A DNA stretch of 64,000 bases. Source: Apoderus coryli. Its lineage: Eukaryota; Arthropoda; Insecta; Coleoptera; Attelabidae. Below the pieces are notes generated by a model. That model had not been told where the DNA came from. It saw nothing but the letters and a program-made list of their open reading frames with translations, and searched no databases. Positions 33,612 through 45,404 of this stretch are shown piece by piece. Positions within the stretch are counted from its first letter, which is position 1, and each line of letters begins with the position of its first letter. The position numbers and the translations under genes are program-made. The stretch lies in the NCBI GenBank assembly GCA_911728435.2, contig OU452199.1, positions 44,967,004 through 45,031,003 of the forward strand. Direction: 5' to 3'.

Positions 33612-35970
33612 AAAACTAGCTGTTGCCCTCGAGGCACGAATAGCTCTCCATATTTAAGTGTAAAAGTAATAATTTTATGACCTTTTTGTCATTTATCTAC
33701 ATTTAATAAATTTTTGTTTTGTTTTAGACATCAGCTATTTTTTTTTTTTTGTATCGGGTTTTGTGCCTTTTTCTTCTCTTTGGAGGCACTATTTATACGC
33801 AGATATTTTATATTTCAGATCTAGGCCAAATTCTTGTACGCAAAATAATTGATTTTTTTTAGTTTTATTATAAAATTTATTTTGCCCCCTTTTCTACTAT
33901 TTACGAACGCCTATGTAAACAAAATTGTTATGCTGCATGTTGTAGGTTATCCGTTAAGTGGTTTTTGAGTTATCACGGATACAATTTTTTCCTGACCCTT
34001 TTATAGAATTTTCACGGACGCCTATGGAACATTAATTTTTGTCGTGTATTTTTAACACCAATTCAACTAGTTAAATATAAAATTTTTTACATTTTAATTT
34101 TTTTTTCATTTTACCCCTTTTTTTTACTATTTACGAACGCCTATGTAAATAAAAATTTTATGCTGCATTTTATAGGTTATCTTATATGAAAGCTATATAT
34201 AATTAGCCAATTTTTCTGGTATATTTGGGAAACATTTTTTTTTTCGTTTTTGACTCTTTTTTTAAGACTATTTTCGAACGCCTGTGTGAACTAATTCTTT
34301 TATGTAACATTTTTTAGGTTATATTCTATCACACCTATAAAAAATTACTCAATATTTCGGATAAGTTTAAGAACTATAATTTTTTTAAATTTTTGAACCC
34401 TCTTTTAAACCCCTTGCCTACGCTCAATGTTAATCACCACCTATAAATAGCCTGTAGTATTTTCGTACCAAATGTGGTTAAAATCCGTTAAGTGGTTTTT
34501 GAGTTATCACGGATACAAATTTTTTCTGACCCTTTTATAGAATTTTCACGGACGCCTATGGAACATTAATTTTTGTCGTGTATTTTTAACACCAACTCAA
34601 CTAGTTAAATATAAAAATTTTTACATTTTAATTTTTTTTATTTTACCCCTTTTTCTACTATTTACGAACGCCTATGTAAATAAAAATTTTATGCTGCATT
34701 TTTTAGGTTATCTTATATCAATGCTATATATAATTAGCCAATTTTTCTGGTATATTTGGGAAACATTTTTTTTTCGTTTTTGACCCTTTTTTAACACTAT
34801 TTTCGAACGCCTGTGTGAACTAATTCTTTTCTGTAACATTTTTTAGGTTATATTCTATCACAACTATAAAAAATTATTCAATATTTCGGATAAGTTTAAG
34901 AACTATGATTTTTTAAATTTTTGAAACCTCTTTTAAACCCGTTGCCTACGCTCAATGTTAATCACCACCTATAAATAGCCTGTAGTATTTTCGTACCAAA
35001 TGTGGTTAAAATCCGTTAAGTGGTTTTTGAGTTATCACGGATACAATTTTTTTCTGACCCTTTTATAGAATTTTTACGGACGCCTATGGTACATTAATTT
35101 TTGTCGTGTATTTTTAACACCAATTCATCTAGTTAAATATAAAATTTTTTACATTTTAATTTTTTTTTATTTTACCCCTTTTTCTACTATTTACGAACGC
35201 CTATGTGAATAAAAATTTTATGCTGCATTTTTTAGGTTATCTTATATCAAAGCTATATATAATTAGCCAATTTTTCTGGTATATTTGGGAAACGTTTTTT
35301 TTTTTTCGTTTTTGACCCTTTTTTTAAACTATTTTCGAACGCCTGTGTGAACCAATTCTTTTATGGAATATTTTTTAGCTTATATTGTATCACAACTATG
35401 AAAAATTATTCCATATTTCGAATAAGTTTAGGAAATATATATTTTTTATGTTTTGACCCCTTTTCCACTATTTACGAACGCCTATGAAAGTAAGTTATTC
35501 ATGACACATTTTATAGGTTATATTCTATCAAAACTATCAATAACTAGTTAATATTTCTGCTATTTTTAAGAAATACGTTTTTTTTATAATCTTTTTTACC
35601 CCATTTTACACTATTTTCGAACGCCAATGTGGTCTAATATTTTATGTTCAATATTTTAGGTTATATTCAATTAAATGCGTAAAAAATTATGCAGTATTTC
35701 GGATAAGTTTAAGAACTATGAATTTTTTTAATTTTTGAACCCTCTTTTAAACCCTTTGCCTACGCTCAATGTTTCCCAAAATCTAATCAGCTCCTTGCCA
35801 TGTCCAATAGTATTTTTGTACCAAATTTGGTTAAAATCTGTTAAGCGGTTTTTGCGTTATCGTGCATACAGATAGACAAACAGACAGACAGACATTTTTT
35901 TAAAACTACTTATTTATGTATAAAATGACCAAAAACAAGTATTTCCGGTGAAATTAAAAACAACTTAAAG
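33612..35970. repeat. Expanded tandem-repeat block, ~530-bp higher-order unit
   Basis: The start (CCTCGAGGCACGA, AAGTGTAAAAGTAA) and end (ACAGACAGACAGACA, AAAACTACTTATTTATG) match the short copy at 17010-17635. In between, ~115-130-bp sub-units alternate, marked by TTTACGAACGCCTATG, TTTTCGAACGCCTGTG and CCTACGCTCAATGTT. Together they form a larger unit: GAGTTATCACGGATACAA recurs at ~33967, ~34501 and ~35029 (spacing 528-534). Non-coding. Confidence 0.85.
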
Positions 35971-36384
35971 ACCGATTTTCTTTTCCTCACACTTTGGGTA
36001 GGTATTTATTCTCTTTGCTCCGTTTTATTATAAAATGCGTAAAACAACACAAACACGCTTAAAAAACCAGCGATTCAACTTGTTGAACTCAAGTTTTTGC
36101 CAATAAGTTTGTTTTTATGATGTGAAGTGTTGTTTGTGTATCCACACATATTTTGTTTCCCCTTTGTTGCTTGGAGGGATAGGAAACTGGTATATGTATA
36201 TATAGAAATCGTTCTATTTGTCTCCTTTATTATTTTTCCCTGATGCCATACGACCCTTGGTAGACGTTTTTTGAATGGAATATAAAGACGTGATTTTCGA
36301 TATTCAGGTGTAAACGAGTATTTACAGAAAGAATATAAAATATAAGTTATTTTTAGGTTAAGTTCTAATATTTAGTAAATTGTA
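35971..36384. other. Intronic DNA, no gene
   Basis: Nothing recognised before the TA at 36383-36384. Confidence 0.4.
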
Positions 36385-37581
36385 CAGGGTTATTCACGAT
36401 TTATGGCGCGGAATATTGTGGACAAACTACGTGACTTTCAAAAAATTTTATTTGTTGGACGTGTAGGCATCTACTATGGCTACTTTTTTAAATTGGTTTA
36501 GTATTATACAGGGTGTCCCAAATAGCCTAAAACTATCAAAGTTATGTTTTTTTAAATGGAATGCCCTGTATATTATTGCACTTTTAGATCCTCTGATCAA
36601 ATTAAGTGTGTGTTTCATTAAGGTTTATAATACCTAAACCTTAAGGTTTTTTAAATAAATTGAATTTTCTCAAAATCTAGCCTCATTTTCATCTTTCAAA
36701 TACTTAGGAACTATTAAAGTCATGTTGACGAAATGAACACTAAAGTGTAAAAATAGATCATAGTTGATATTCCATTTGCATTAAACTTGCAAACTTATAC
36801 AGGGTGTCCAAAAATTAAAACTACTCAAATAAGAACTTTAAGTTGTTATAACTTCATTAATGTAAATGGAACGTCATATTTCTGAGCTTACCTATCAATG
36901 TACTTATTAATTACCTGTCGAATGGTATTAGGGTGTACTATAGCTAAGTCTGCGCGTTTTGGAAGAAAACTCCAAATAATTGTTTTGTACACCATTTGGT
37001 GTTTTTTAAATAAACGTTTTAATATATCTTAGTAGGCTATGGAATCAGAAATGTCAAATGATCTACAATTATTATAAAAGTCATTATGAATTATTCTTCA
37101 TTATGCATAAACAGCATTAATGGAGATAAAATAGCACTGATAAATCTCTACCAAAAGATTCATAACATGTGTTCGAAATGTTACCATCCATTTCCAGACA
37201 CTTCGATATTCTTTTTTGAAAACTACGGCTAACTCTGGTCAACATTTGTGGGGTAACAATTTGAAATGCATCTCTTATGCGTATTTTCATATCGTGTGGT
37301 GTTGTTGGAGGCGTCTTGTAGACAATTCCTTTCACGTATCCCCATAAAAAGAAATTCGGAGGAGTTAAATCGGGAGATCTGGGAGGCCAATTTTTAAATC
37401 CATTTCTTCCAATCAACCTGTTTTGAAAATTGGTATCCAAAAATTGCCGAACCTCGTGATGATAATGAGGCGGAGCTCCATCTAATTGAAACCACATGGT
37501 TTTTCTCCTGTTAAAAGGAATTTCTTCTAATAACACAGGAAGTTGGTGTAGAAGAAAATCGAGAAACATTATACCATTTAA

Positions 37582-40112
37582 CTCTTTTCGGCACAGAATT
37601 TTGCTACTCATTCGTACCTATGCAGCACAGTAAAAAAAAGTATTTAATAATTAAAAATTTTTTAGCCAAAATATGAGATACGTATTAGAATAAGTCAGAA
37701 ATGATGATTTTCCAAACCTCATTATGTCAATTTGACAGCTACAGTGTGGTACAACGTATGTACCAGTATGCCGGTAAGAACAAAATATAAAACGAATCAT
37801 GTTTCTTATTAAACCAGATTTATTACAAAAAAAAGAATAAGTTACAAAAAAAGCAATATTTAGTTTTTGTGGTACTCCTGAAAACAACTTTTTTCTTTGC
37901 CGAGACTTAAGGGTACCTTGCATATGGTACAGGACCATTCAGTACGAACTTGGTGTGCTCTTGTACTGCACCTAGCACATCGTCTTCTAGTGGAGCGGGC
38001 TGGTTGATGATCAGCTGATGTGAACCTTATTTCATTGGGAATGCATCGTGTTTTCTTCTTTTCAGGTTCGCTGTTAGTGGAGCATCGTAATATAGAATTA
38101 ACCTCAACGTATCTCTCTGCAACTAGCCCATGCACAACTTTACGGCGAAAGTCCTTTAGGGTTATTTTAGGAAGACCTCTCAATTTGTACAGAATGTAAG
38201 CATTAACAACGCAACAATCGATGAAATGGAAGAAAATCCTCATCCACCACTTTTTACTTTTTCTATCAATTTCATACGTAGTTTTCAATTGATCAAACCT
38301 GTCTACAAAATTCATGTTCTTATTATAATCTATCAGAATGGTCGGACAAGTCACATCCTTTTATGACCCATCCTTTTGCTTTCTTTGTACGGTACTGGTC
38401 TCTCTTGGATTGTGATAATTGATCAAAAAATTAACGATCCTTTTATCCTTCCACTTAAAAAAGCTGATTCCGTCATTACTTGTTGAATATAAATAATCTC
38501 CTTGCTTGAGACTCTTTTCTGGGATTCTGGGAAGATATTTTCGGTTCGCAATCACTGTACCGCAAGAGAAAATTTGTCTCTCTTTTAAGGCGATTAGCAA
38601 GTCATAAGAATTGAAGAAATTGTCAAAGAATAGCAAATGGTTTTTGTTTTCAAGGCCTTCGGTAAGTCTAAGGACGACTTTTCCTCCCAGGGATTTCTCA
38701 ACGTAATCCTCGCTTTTTCCGGTATACAAATCAAAATCATACATGTAAGCGTGTTCGTCTGCGAGTGTCCAAACTTTATAACCTCGTTTCTTAGGTTTTT
38801 TCGGTAAATATTGTTTCATGGTACTGCGTCCTTTATATTTTATCATGGATTCATCAATAGCGATGGATTTGGAAACGAAGTAATATTTTTTTAAATTGAC
38901 TTTCAGTTTTTCGAGAAAGGGTTTGATTTTGTAAATTTTATCAAAATCTGGTTCTCCTTTTTTAGGCATTTGTTGATTGTTATTTAAATGAATATGACCA
39001 AGAAGCCACCCAAATCTATTTACGGGCATGAATTGAGAAATGTATTCGTCATGCAGGGCTTCCTCATTGGACCAATAATCTCTATAAATTGGTAATGGCT
39101 TAATTCCCATTAGCAGATTAAGTCCAAGAAAGCATTTTATTTCTTTTACAGTAGTAGGATTATATTTTTTATTTATTCGTTGATATTCCTGTTGCGCATA
39201 TAAGTTCGTCTGGAATGTCATATCTTCCAACATTTCATTGGAAATAAACAAATTGAAAAAAAAGTAAGGATTCAACAAAGCTTCATCTTTTTCAAGCACT
39301 TCTTGGCATAAACCAGATTTCTCAGTAAACGGCAAAACTGTCGCAATATTTACCACATTTCCTTCTGACCATGACATACGGGACCTTTTTTATTTTCATT
39401 CATCTGTGTGTTGTGATTTACATACCTTGATAAGGGAATATCATCATCACTAAAGTCATCATCAGGTAATAACTGTAAATTTATATTTTGAGGTTGAAAA
39501 TCTACGTCGATTTCGTCGTCATCCGACTCATTCAAGTCGATGGATTCAGCATCACTTGGGATTCCAATTGTTTCCAACTCATCAAATAGCTGTTCTGTTG
39601 TCATACTCACCAATTTATCATAATAACGTGGTGAACTCATTTTCTCTTTTGAAACCGCAACACCTGAAAATTTCAACTTTGTTGAATATTACTGCATAGT
39701 GGTACGATTTCCGGATCGGATATTAGTGTCAAAATATACCAAAAAAGAATTAAGACTACGAAAAACATTTTTTCTAATAAGAACACAAACAACAACGAAC
39801 TAAAATATTCAAAAAACAACATTACAATACTTACCATTTGAAAAATAAACGTTCAAGAAATGTCAAGTATGCAAACACTCGCTTTTTCAGATATAATGTT
39901 GCACCGGACAAGTTCAAACAGATATTGTTCCAAAAAAACTAATCAAATAGTTACCTTACACCCTACGCAGGTGGGGAGAGATGTGGTATAATAACGGTGT
40001 CGCTGTGCTTTACAGTACAGAAGTTTGTTTAGGTGGTACACTTTATGCACCCGTGTGCCGCAACTTAGTATTTTCATGTGGTACAATTTTTATACCCATG
40101 TGCCGGAAAGAG
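37582..40112 (-). mobile_element. piggyBac transposon, full length
   Basis: 2531 bp flanked by TTAA at 37578-37581 and 40113-40116, the exact target duplication of piggyBac. Inverted ends: CTCTTTTCGGCAC at the left, complement of CTCTTTCCGGCAC at the right. A second internal copy of the terminal motif (GTGGTACAA...GTACCAGTATGCCGG, ~37746-37772) lies inside the left end, as is common in piggyBac. Inserted into the mariner transposase gene, so it is the younger of the two. Confidence 0.95.
37860..39640 (-). pseudogene. piggyBac transposase, one frameshift and one stop
   Basis: Catalyses TTAA-specific cut-and-paste. N-terminus MSSPRYYDKLVSM with an acidic stretch (ESIDLNESDDDEIDVDF). The start was chosen at 39640; an upstream Met at 39676 lies next to a TTTTCAG acceptor-like site. 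The main core 39377-38361: PYFFFNLFIS, FLGLNLLMGIKPLP, YWSNEEALHDEYIS, SIAIDESMIKYKGRS (first catalytic Asp), LLFFDNFFNSYDLL (second Asp). Then NMNFVDRFDQLKTTYE (third Asp region), KKWWMRIFFHFID and a C-terminal Cys-rich domain (RRCARCSTRAHQ, CTICKVPL). Damage: one-base shift in an A run near 39390 and a TAA at 38363-38361. All three Asp positions are present. Confidence 0.9.
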
Positions 40113-41530
40113 TTAAAGATTCCTCAAAAAAATAGGGTCCTAGTAAATATGGGCCGAATGTTCCACCCCACACATTAATGGACCACCTATTTTGATTGCT
40201 GATGATTCTGTATTCATGGGGATTCGAGTCAGAATAATAATGGTAGTTGTGTCTTTTCACGAGGCCATTGTTGTGAAATGTACATTCATCATTAAATAAC
40301 ACATTATCAAAAAATGTTTCATTTGCTGCCATTTTATCTAACACCCACATGCAAAATTCAATTCTATTGTCAAAATCATTTCCATAAAGCTCTTGACAAA
40401 GCTGAATTTTATAAGCATGAAATCTATGTTTTTTAAGCACTCGTGAAATACTTGCCTAACTAATACTGGTGTTTTCGGATATGTGATTTTGACTAATATT
40501 AGGATTTTCGATAACTGAACCAACTATAGCAAAAATAGTTTCGGTGACAGGTTTTCTTTTCACGTATTTCTTGTAGCTAAACTTCCAGTTTCCTTGAACT
40601 GATTTAATAATCTCTCAAAAGCAGCTGGTCCTGGATGATTTTGTATGGGAAACCTTTCAGCATAAACTCGAGAAGCCAATAAAGAATTTTGATGACATTC
40701 TCCAAGGATCAATATCATATCAATACGTTCTTCTTTTGAATAAATAATCTTCATTTTAACAAAACAACACCAAAACTAATTGTACATCAATAATAACACT
40801 AGTAAAGCATGAACAGTAAATTAAATTGACAGATAAAATAATTTATTTGACATTTCTGATTCCATAGGCGACTAGATACATTAAAACATTTATTTAAAAA
40901 CACCAAATGGTGTACAAATCAATTATTTGGCGTTTTCTGCCAAAACCCACAGACTTAGCTATAGTACACCCTAATACCATTCGACAGGTAATTAGTAAGT
41001 ACATTGCTAGGTAAGTTCAGAAATATGACGTTCCATTTACATTAATGAAGTTATAACAACTTAAAGTTCTTATTTGAGTAGTTTTAATTTTTGGACACCC
41101 TGTATAAGATTGCAGGTTTATTGCAAATGGAATATCAAATATGATCTATTTTTACACTTTAGTGTTCATTTCGTCAACATGAATAGTTCCTAAGTATTTG
41201 AAAGATGAAAATGAGGCTAGATTTTGAGAAAATTCAATTTATTTAAAAAACCTTAAGGTTTAGGTATTATAAACCTTAATGAAACATACACTTAATTTGA
41301 TCAGAGGATCTAAAAGTGCAATAATATACAGGGCATTTCATTTAAAAAAACATAACTTTGATACTTTTAGGTTATTTGGAACACCCTGTATAATACTAAA
41401 CCAATTTTAAAAACTAGCCATAGTAGATTCTCACATGTCCAACAAATGAAACTTTTTAAAAGTCACGTAGTTTGTCCACAATATTCCGCGCCATAAATCG
41501 TGAATAACCCTGTATAATCTGGAAACTTAC

Positions 41531-41661
41531 ATTGTGAAACCACGCTAGTTTGTAGGCCTTGGGATTCGCTCTAATGTTACATTCAAAATAAACATCATCA
41601 CCTTCCTTGATATCACCAGGGTTTAGCGTTGAGCCCATTTTCAACGTCACAACAGGCATAT
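41531..41661 (-). CDS. Sidestep-family adhesion protein, Ig3 first-half exon
   Basis: A 131-base exon with acceptor TTCACAG before 41661 and donor GTAAGT from 41530. Starts in phase 1 and ends in phase 0, fitting both neighbours. Codes the N-terminal half of the third Ig domain: (Y)MPVVTLKMGSTLNPGDI, KEGDDVYFECNIRANP (first Ig Cys), AYKLAWFHN (core Trp). The PVVTL...NPxDIKEGDDVYFEC string is highly characteristic of Side-family proteins. The exon lies only ~20 bp outside the long inverted repeat ending at 41512. Confidence 0.92.
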
Positions 41662-41724
41662 CTGTGAAGAATAGTTACAATTAAATATTTAAAAACATTT
41701 TAGTGGTGATAATTTGCTTCTTAC

Positions 41725-41869
41725 AATGTACGTTAAGTCTCCATTTATCTTCCAGCGCGCTATCGGGTATGGACGGATTCTCAGCTCGACATGTCAAGTA
41801 TTTGCCATCGTCTTCGATGACAGGCACAAAGGTCAGAATGCTGAGGCTTTGATTGTTTTGCTCAGAAAA
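41725..41869 (-). CDS. Sidestep-family adhesion protein, Ig2 second-half exon
   Basis: A 145-base exon with acceptor GTTTGCAG before 41869 and donor GTAAGA from 41724. Phase 0 in, phase 1 out. Codes LSILTFVPVIEDDGKYLTC (second Ig Cys), RAENPSIPDSALEDKW and RLNVH(Y). The 'RAENP...PDSA(L/I)ED.WRL' string is typical of the Side family. Separated from the next exon by an intron of only 63 bases, which suggests an ancient compact pair, in contrast to the ~10-kb introns on either side. Confidence 0.92.
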
Positions 41870-42389
41870 CTGCAAACAACAACAACAACAGTATTGTACA
41901 TCCCCCTTAGTATTCCACTTCCCAAACACAATTTCTCTCTCTGAATCCAGAGAGAAATAATGTCGTTGAGCGGCCAACAAAAGTTTATAACTTTTAAAAT
42001 GAGTAGGAAAAACGGAAGTTTTTCATAACTTTTACGTATGTACGAATAAGTACATATATATCAGTTCTGATGGGCTATAGTGAGAGAAATACAATTCTCT
42101 CAAATGTATTGTTAACTTAGAACTACACTTGAAGAGCTATCCGAAGTTTTACCACTTTCATAATATATTTTTGTTGGTAAAATGTTGAAGAAAAATATTG
42201 TCAAATGCAATCTGAATAGATTTTCAATTGGATAGTTGTTATTTTTTGCTATTTTCGGATACTTAAATGTATACGAGGCGGCGTTGTTAATTTCGCCAAA
42301 TGAAGTTAGTGGTAAGGATATTTTTAGTCGTGTATGTTTTATTGCTCATTATTACTATAAATATTAAGTTAGTAAGAGTAAAGCCATCG
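41870..42389. other. Intron, no gene
   Basis: A short CAA repeat at ~41876-41891. No other feature is supported. Confidence 0.4.
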
Positions 42390-42471
42390 GCAAAACTCAA
42401 CACTGCGCCGTTATAACGTTCCTGAATAAACAAGGAAACTCTGTCCGAACTATTGTGAAAGAGATTTCATC
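42390..42471 (+). pseudogene. Possible Tc1-like transposase N-terminal scrap
   Basis: The plus strand reads IGKTQHCAVITFLNKQGNSVRTIVKEIS, in the layout of a Tc1/IS630 helix-turn-helix start. It is cut by the tail of the minus-strand LINE at 42472. I found no continuation on the other side. Tentative. Confidence 0.3.
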
Positions 42472-44560
42472 GGTATATTTATTTATTTAAGATCTCCAGA
42501 CAGATAAATAATCCAATTAAAGGGCAGGAAAAATTACAGTAAATTCTTAATATCTAACACTAAATTTATATTCTGAGAAATATATTTTTTATACAAGACA
42601 AAGTTGAATTAAAAATATCAATTTGCTCGGACACAGAGTTACAAGTATGGCACATGAAATATAAAGGGGAACGCAACAACAAATTAGTACGCGGGGCCGG
42701 AAAGTAAAATACGGTTCCGTTATTACGTCTACGTAGATTTGGGACACAAAAAGGAATCTGGCTTAAAAACTCTGGACAGTCAAGAAGTCCATTAATAATT
42801 TTAAAAAGCAATACTAGAGCGGAATATTCTCTCCGAGTATTTAATGATACTAGATTAAAACGGTTTAATAGAATATCATGAGGAAACCCAATGGATGGAT
42901 AAACCCCATTAACCCGAAACCACAGCAACTTGGCAAAACGACGCTGGATTCGTTCAATATTAGTTATATGTATGGCATACATAGGATTCCATACTACAGA
43001 TGCATATTCCAGTTTAGATCTGACAAATGCGTTGAAAAGAACAATGAGTGTTTGAGGTGTCACAAACTCTTTCGAATTGCGCACAATAAAACCTAGAGAT
43101 CTATAGGATGCTGAAACTATATTATTGTAATGATTAGTAAAGCTCAGTTTACCATCAAACCAAAGACCTAAATCTTTAAACTCATCACAAGTTGTTAATG
43201 GACTATTATTTATACAATATGAAAATTTGACAGGGTTTATTTTCCGTGTATAGGAAACACTAAAACATTTATCAATATTCAGGTAAAGATTATTACGGAC
43301 ACACCACTCATATACAACATTTAAGTCGTCCTGAAGATGAGAACAATCTTCAGTATCTACTATTAATGACATAATATACTTTGAAGTCGCCAGCATATAA
43401 TAACGAACTATTTGTCAAGCTACTAGAAATATTATCGATAAAACATAGGAACAACAATGGTCCAAGGACAGAGCCATGGGGAACACCAGATGACACTTTA
43501 AAATTTGCGCAACGAAATCCTCGACTTTCCACATCCTTCAGATACGACTTCAAAGGCAGCAGTAAATTATAAGATAATCCATAACGACACAGTTTACGCA
43601 GTAGAATACCATGATCAAGTCTATCAAAGGCTTTAGAAAAATCACTGTAGCTTACATCTACCTGGCCCCCGTTCTCAAGTCGCTCAGTTAAAAATTGTGT
43701 TAAAACCAATAAATTAGTTGACGAAGAACGACCGGGAAAAAAGCCATGTTGTACCGATGAAATCTGACGCCTAACATGACTCATAATAATATCATGGAGC
43801 ACAAATTCAAAAACTTTAGAAAAACACGACTGTATGGAAATTGGTCTATAATTTGAAATATCCTGTTTATCTCCCTTCTTATGAACCGGCGTTACTCTAG
43901 AAGATTTCCAATCACAGGGGAAACTACACGATCGCAAAGAAACATTGAATATTGTACACAATGGTTTAGCAAACACAGTGGCAGAATCCCTAATTACAAA
44001 AGATGGTATACCATCAGGACCCGATGTAAATTTAGCTTTTAACCTCACTAATCACCTCAGTAATCACGCGATCCGGTAAATGAAACACATTCACAACATC
44101 AAACAATCCCTGATCAATATCAAATGCCTGAGATGCAACGTATGATGTGTTGAAAAATTCCGCAAATTTATTCACAAGTTCCTGCGGATCATTACCACTG
44201 TAAGTCATACTACCAGGCAATCGCCCAGATTTGCTTCTGGAATTGACAAAAGACCATGCAAAACTTGTTTGGATCACTACTCAATCTACGCTCAGCATCA
44301 CGCAAGTACACCCTGAATAACAATGGTTTACAAGTGGAATGGGCATGGTTATGAATTACTTGAACAGAACCCTCGGGCGGGGCGGCATATTGAACTGTCC
44401 ATTCTAGCACTTGTTGAAAAGACTCGGAAAATGATACTGGAAGAGTATCCGATACAACCATTTTTAAAATTCTGCATGATCATCTTGGCATGACAAAGAT
44501 CAGTGTAAGATGCAAAGCGGTAGCCCCTATGCCCAGCGAGCGATTCTAAATGAAAGCTCA
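42472..44560 (-). mobile_element. 5'-truncated non-LTR retrotransposon, FADD family with YAGD
   Basis: Minus-strand LINE with a (TAAA)n tail at ~42472-42491 and a 5' break near 44560. It contains the linker upstream of the RT as well as the RT. Sister copy: 25694-27310. Confidence 0.85.
42566..44470 (-). pseudogene. LINE ORF2 fragment with mutated active site (YAGD)
   Basis: The linker (44461-44032) reads RVYLRDAERRLSSDPNKF and WSFVNSRSKSGRLPGSMTYS. RT: TSGPDGIPSFVIRDSATVF, VTPVHKKGDKQDISNYRPIS, QHGFFPGRSSSTNLLVLTQF, YSDFSKAFDRLDHGILLRKL, SGVPHGSVLGPLLFLCFIDN, LLYAGDFKVYYV. The conserved Y/FADD has become YAGD: the first catalytic Asp is Gly, which should abolish activity. A frameshift follows, then NLYLNIDKC, FKDLGLWFDGKLSF, VRSKLEYASVVWNPMYA and the C-terminus at 42566. 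Confidence 0.85.
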
Positions 44561-45371
44561 ACCAGCAAAATAATCGACTTCATTAAGAAGATTGAGCTGC
44601 TAGGTGAAATATTGATTAGGTATGAGCCTGAATAGACCTTTGTGTGGTCGAAGTAGAGAGTCCATATGAACCCACTTATTCGGAATATAATCTAAGGGCC
44701 AAGTAATTTTTCCTTCATTATTGAGCCTCCTGGAAGATTATGAACGGAAAGTAAGATTGTATGACCAAAATCGAATATCCGTCGCAACTTGCGCTGAACA
44801 GGTCTCACTGACTGGTAAACATGTGTTACTCTAGTGTCCACAAGCTCAACTTGTATAAAGGATAGCCTAAATAAATAACGTGTTCCTTTCTATTTTTTTT
44901 CAATTTTAAATTGGATAAAACCCAGAAAGCAGAATCACTTTGCCGTGTCCTACACATCACAGGTTGGTCCTTATTCTACTATTCGCACAGAAAGGATCTA
45001 TATAAAAGATGAAAATGGCAAATACGGTACCTACGTAATTTAATATTTTTCATGTATGGCGTAAAAATAATTTGATTTACTCGTACATCAGCCAATACAA
45101 GATTTTGCTGATGTTCTTGTCTTATATCTCTTTTCGGGGTATTATCTTTCTCAGTCCTATTTTTGTGATATGGTAGGGTTTTAAAAGATTTTCCTGCAAG
45201 GATTATATCAGATTTTCAGCAATAATATACAGAGTACTTCAGCGAAAATGAAATAACGCAAATAAAAAGACATTTCGTTAAATCCTTGGAAATCTAATTC
45301 ATTGAATAAGAGAATATTGAGTTTATTGGAAGTGTTCGAAATTTGAGGTTGTTTCGAATGACATCTAAGAT

Positions 45372-45372
<1 letters not shown>
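44561..45372. other. Intronic DNA, no recognised gene
   Basis: Moderate-GC stretch at ~44640-44840 without a recognised frame; the rest is AT-rich. Confidence 0.4.

Positions 45373-45404
<32 letters not shown>

Larger units (their letters stand above)
37117..40754 (-). pseudogene. DD41D-family mariner transposase, interrupted by piggyBac
   Basis: N-terminal half 40754-40117: YSKEERIDMILILGECHQNS (helix-turn-helix), then NPNISQNHISE, VLKKHRFHAYKIQLCQEL, DNVLFNDECTFHNNG (first Asp), INVWGGTFGPYLLGPYFFEE. It breaks at the TTAA. The C-terminal half resumes at 37581 in the same reading frame: IMFLDFLLHQLPVLLEE, MWFQLDGAPPHYHHEV (second Asp), WPPRSPDLTPPNFFLWGYVK. The third catalytic position, 42 residues after the second Asp, is Asn in PPN instead of the usual Asp in PLD. 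A stop and a frameshift lie near 40460-40560. Inactive for several independent reasons. Confidence 0.85.
36385..41512 (-). mobile_element. DD41D-type mariner with ~670-bp inverted repeats, carrying a piggyBac
   Basis: Inverted arms 36385-37059 and 40845-41512 are near-identical reverse complements; the outer ends read CAGGGTTATTCACGATTT and are flanked by TA (36383-36384, 41513-41514). Two more TA-flanked CAGGGTGTCC ends lie inside each arm, at 36509 and 36800 on the left and mirrored at 41388 and 41102 on the right. The transposase is on the minus strand and is interrupted by the piggyBac 37582-40112. Without that insertion the element is ~2.6 kb. Such long arms are unusual for mariners, whose inverted repeats are typically ~30 bp. 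Confidence 0.9.
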
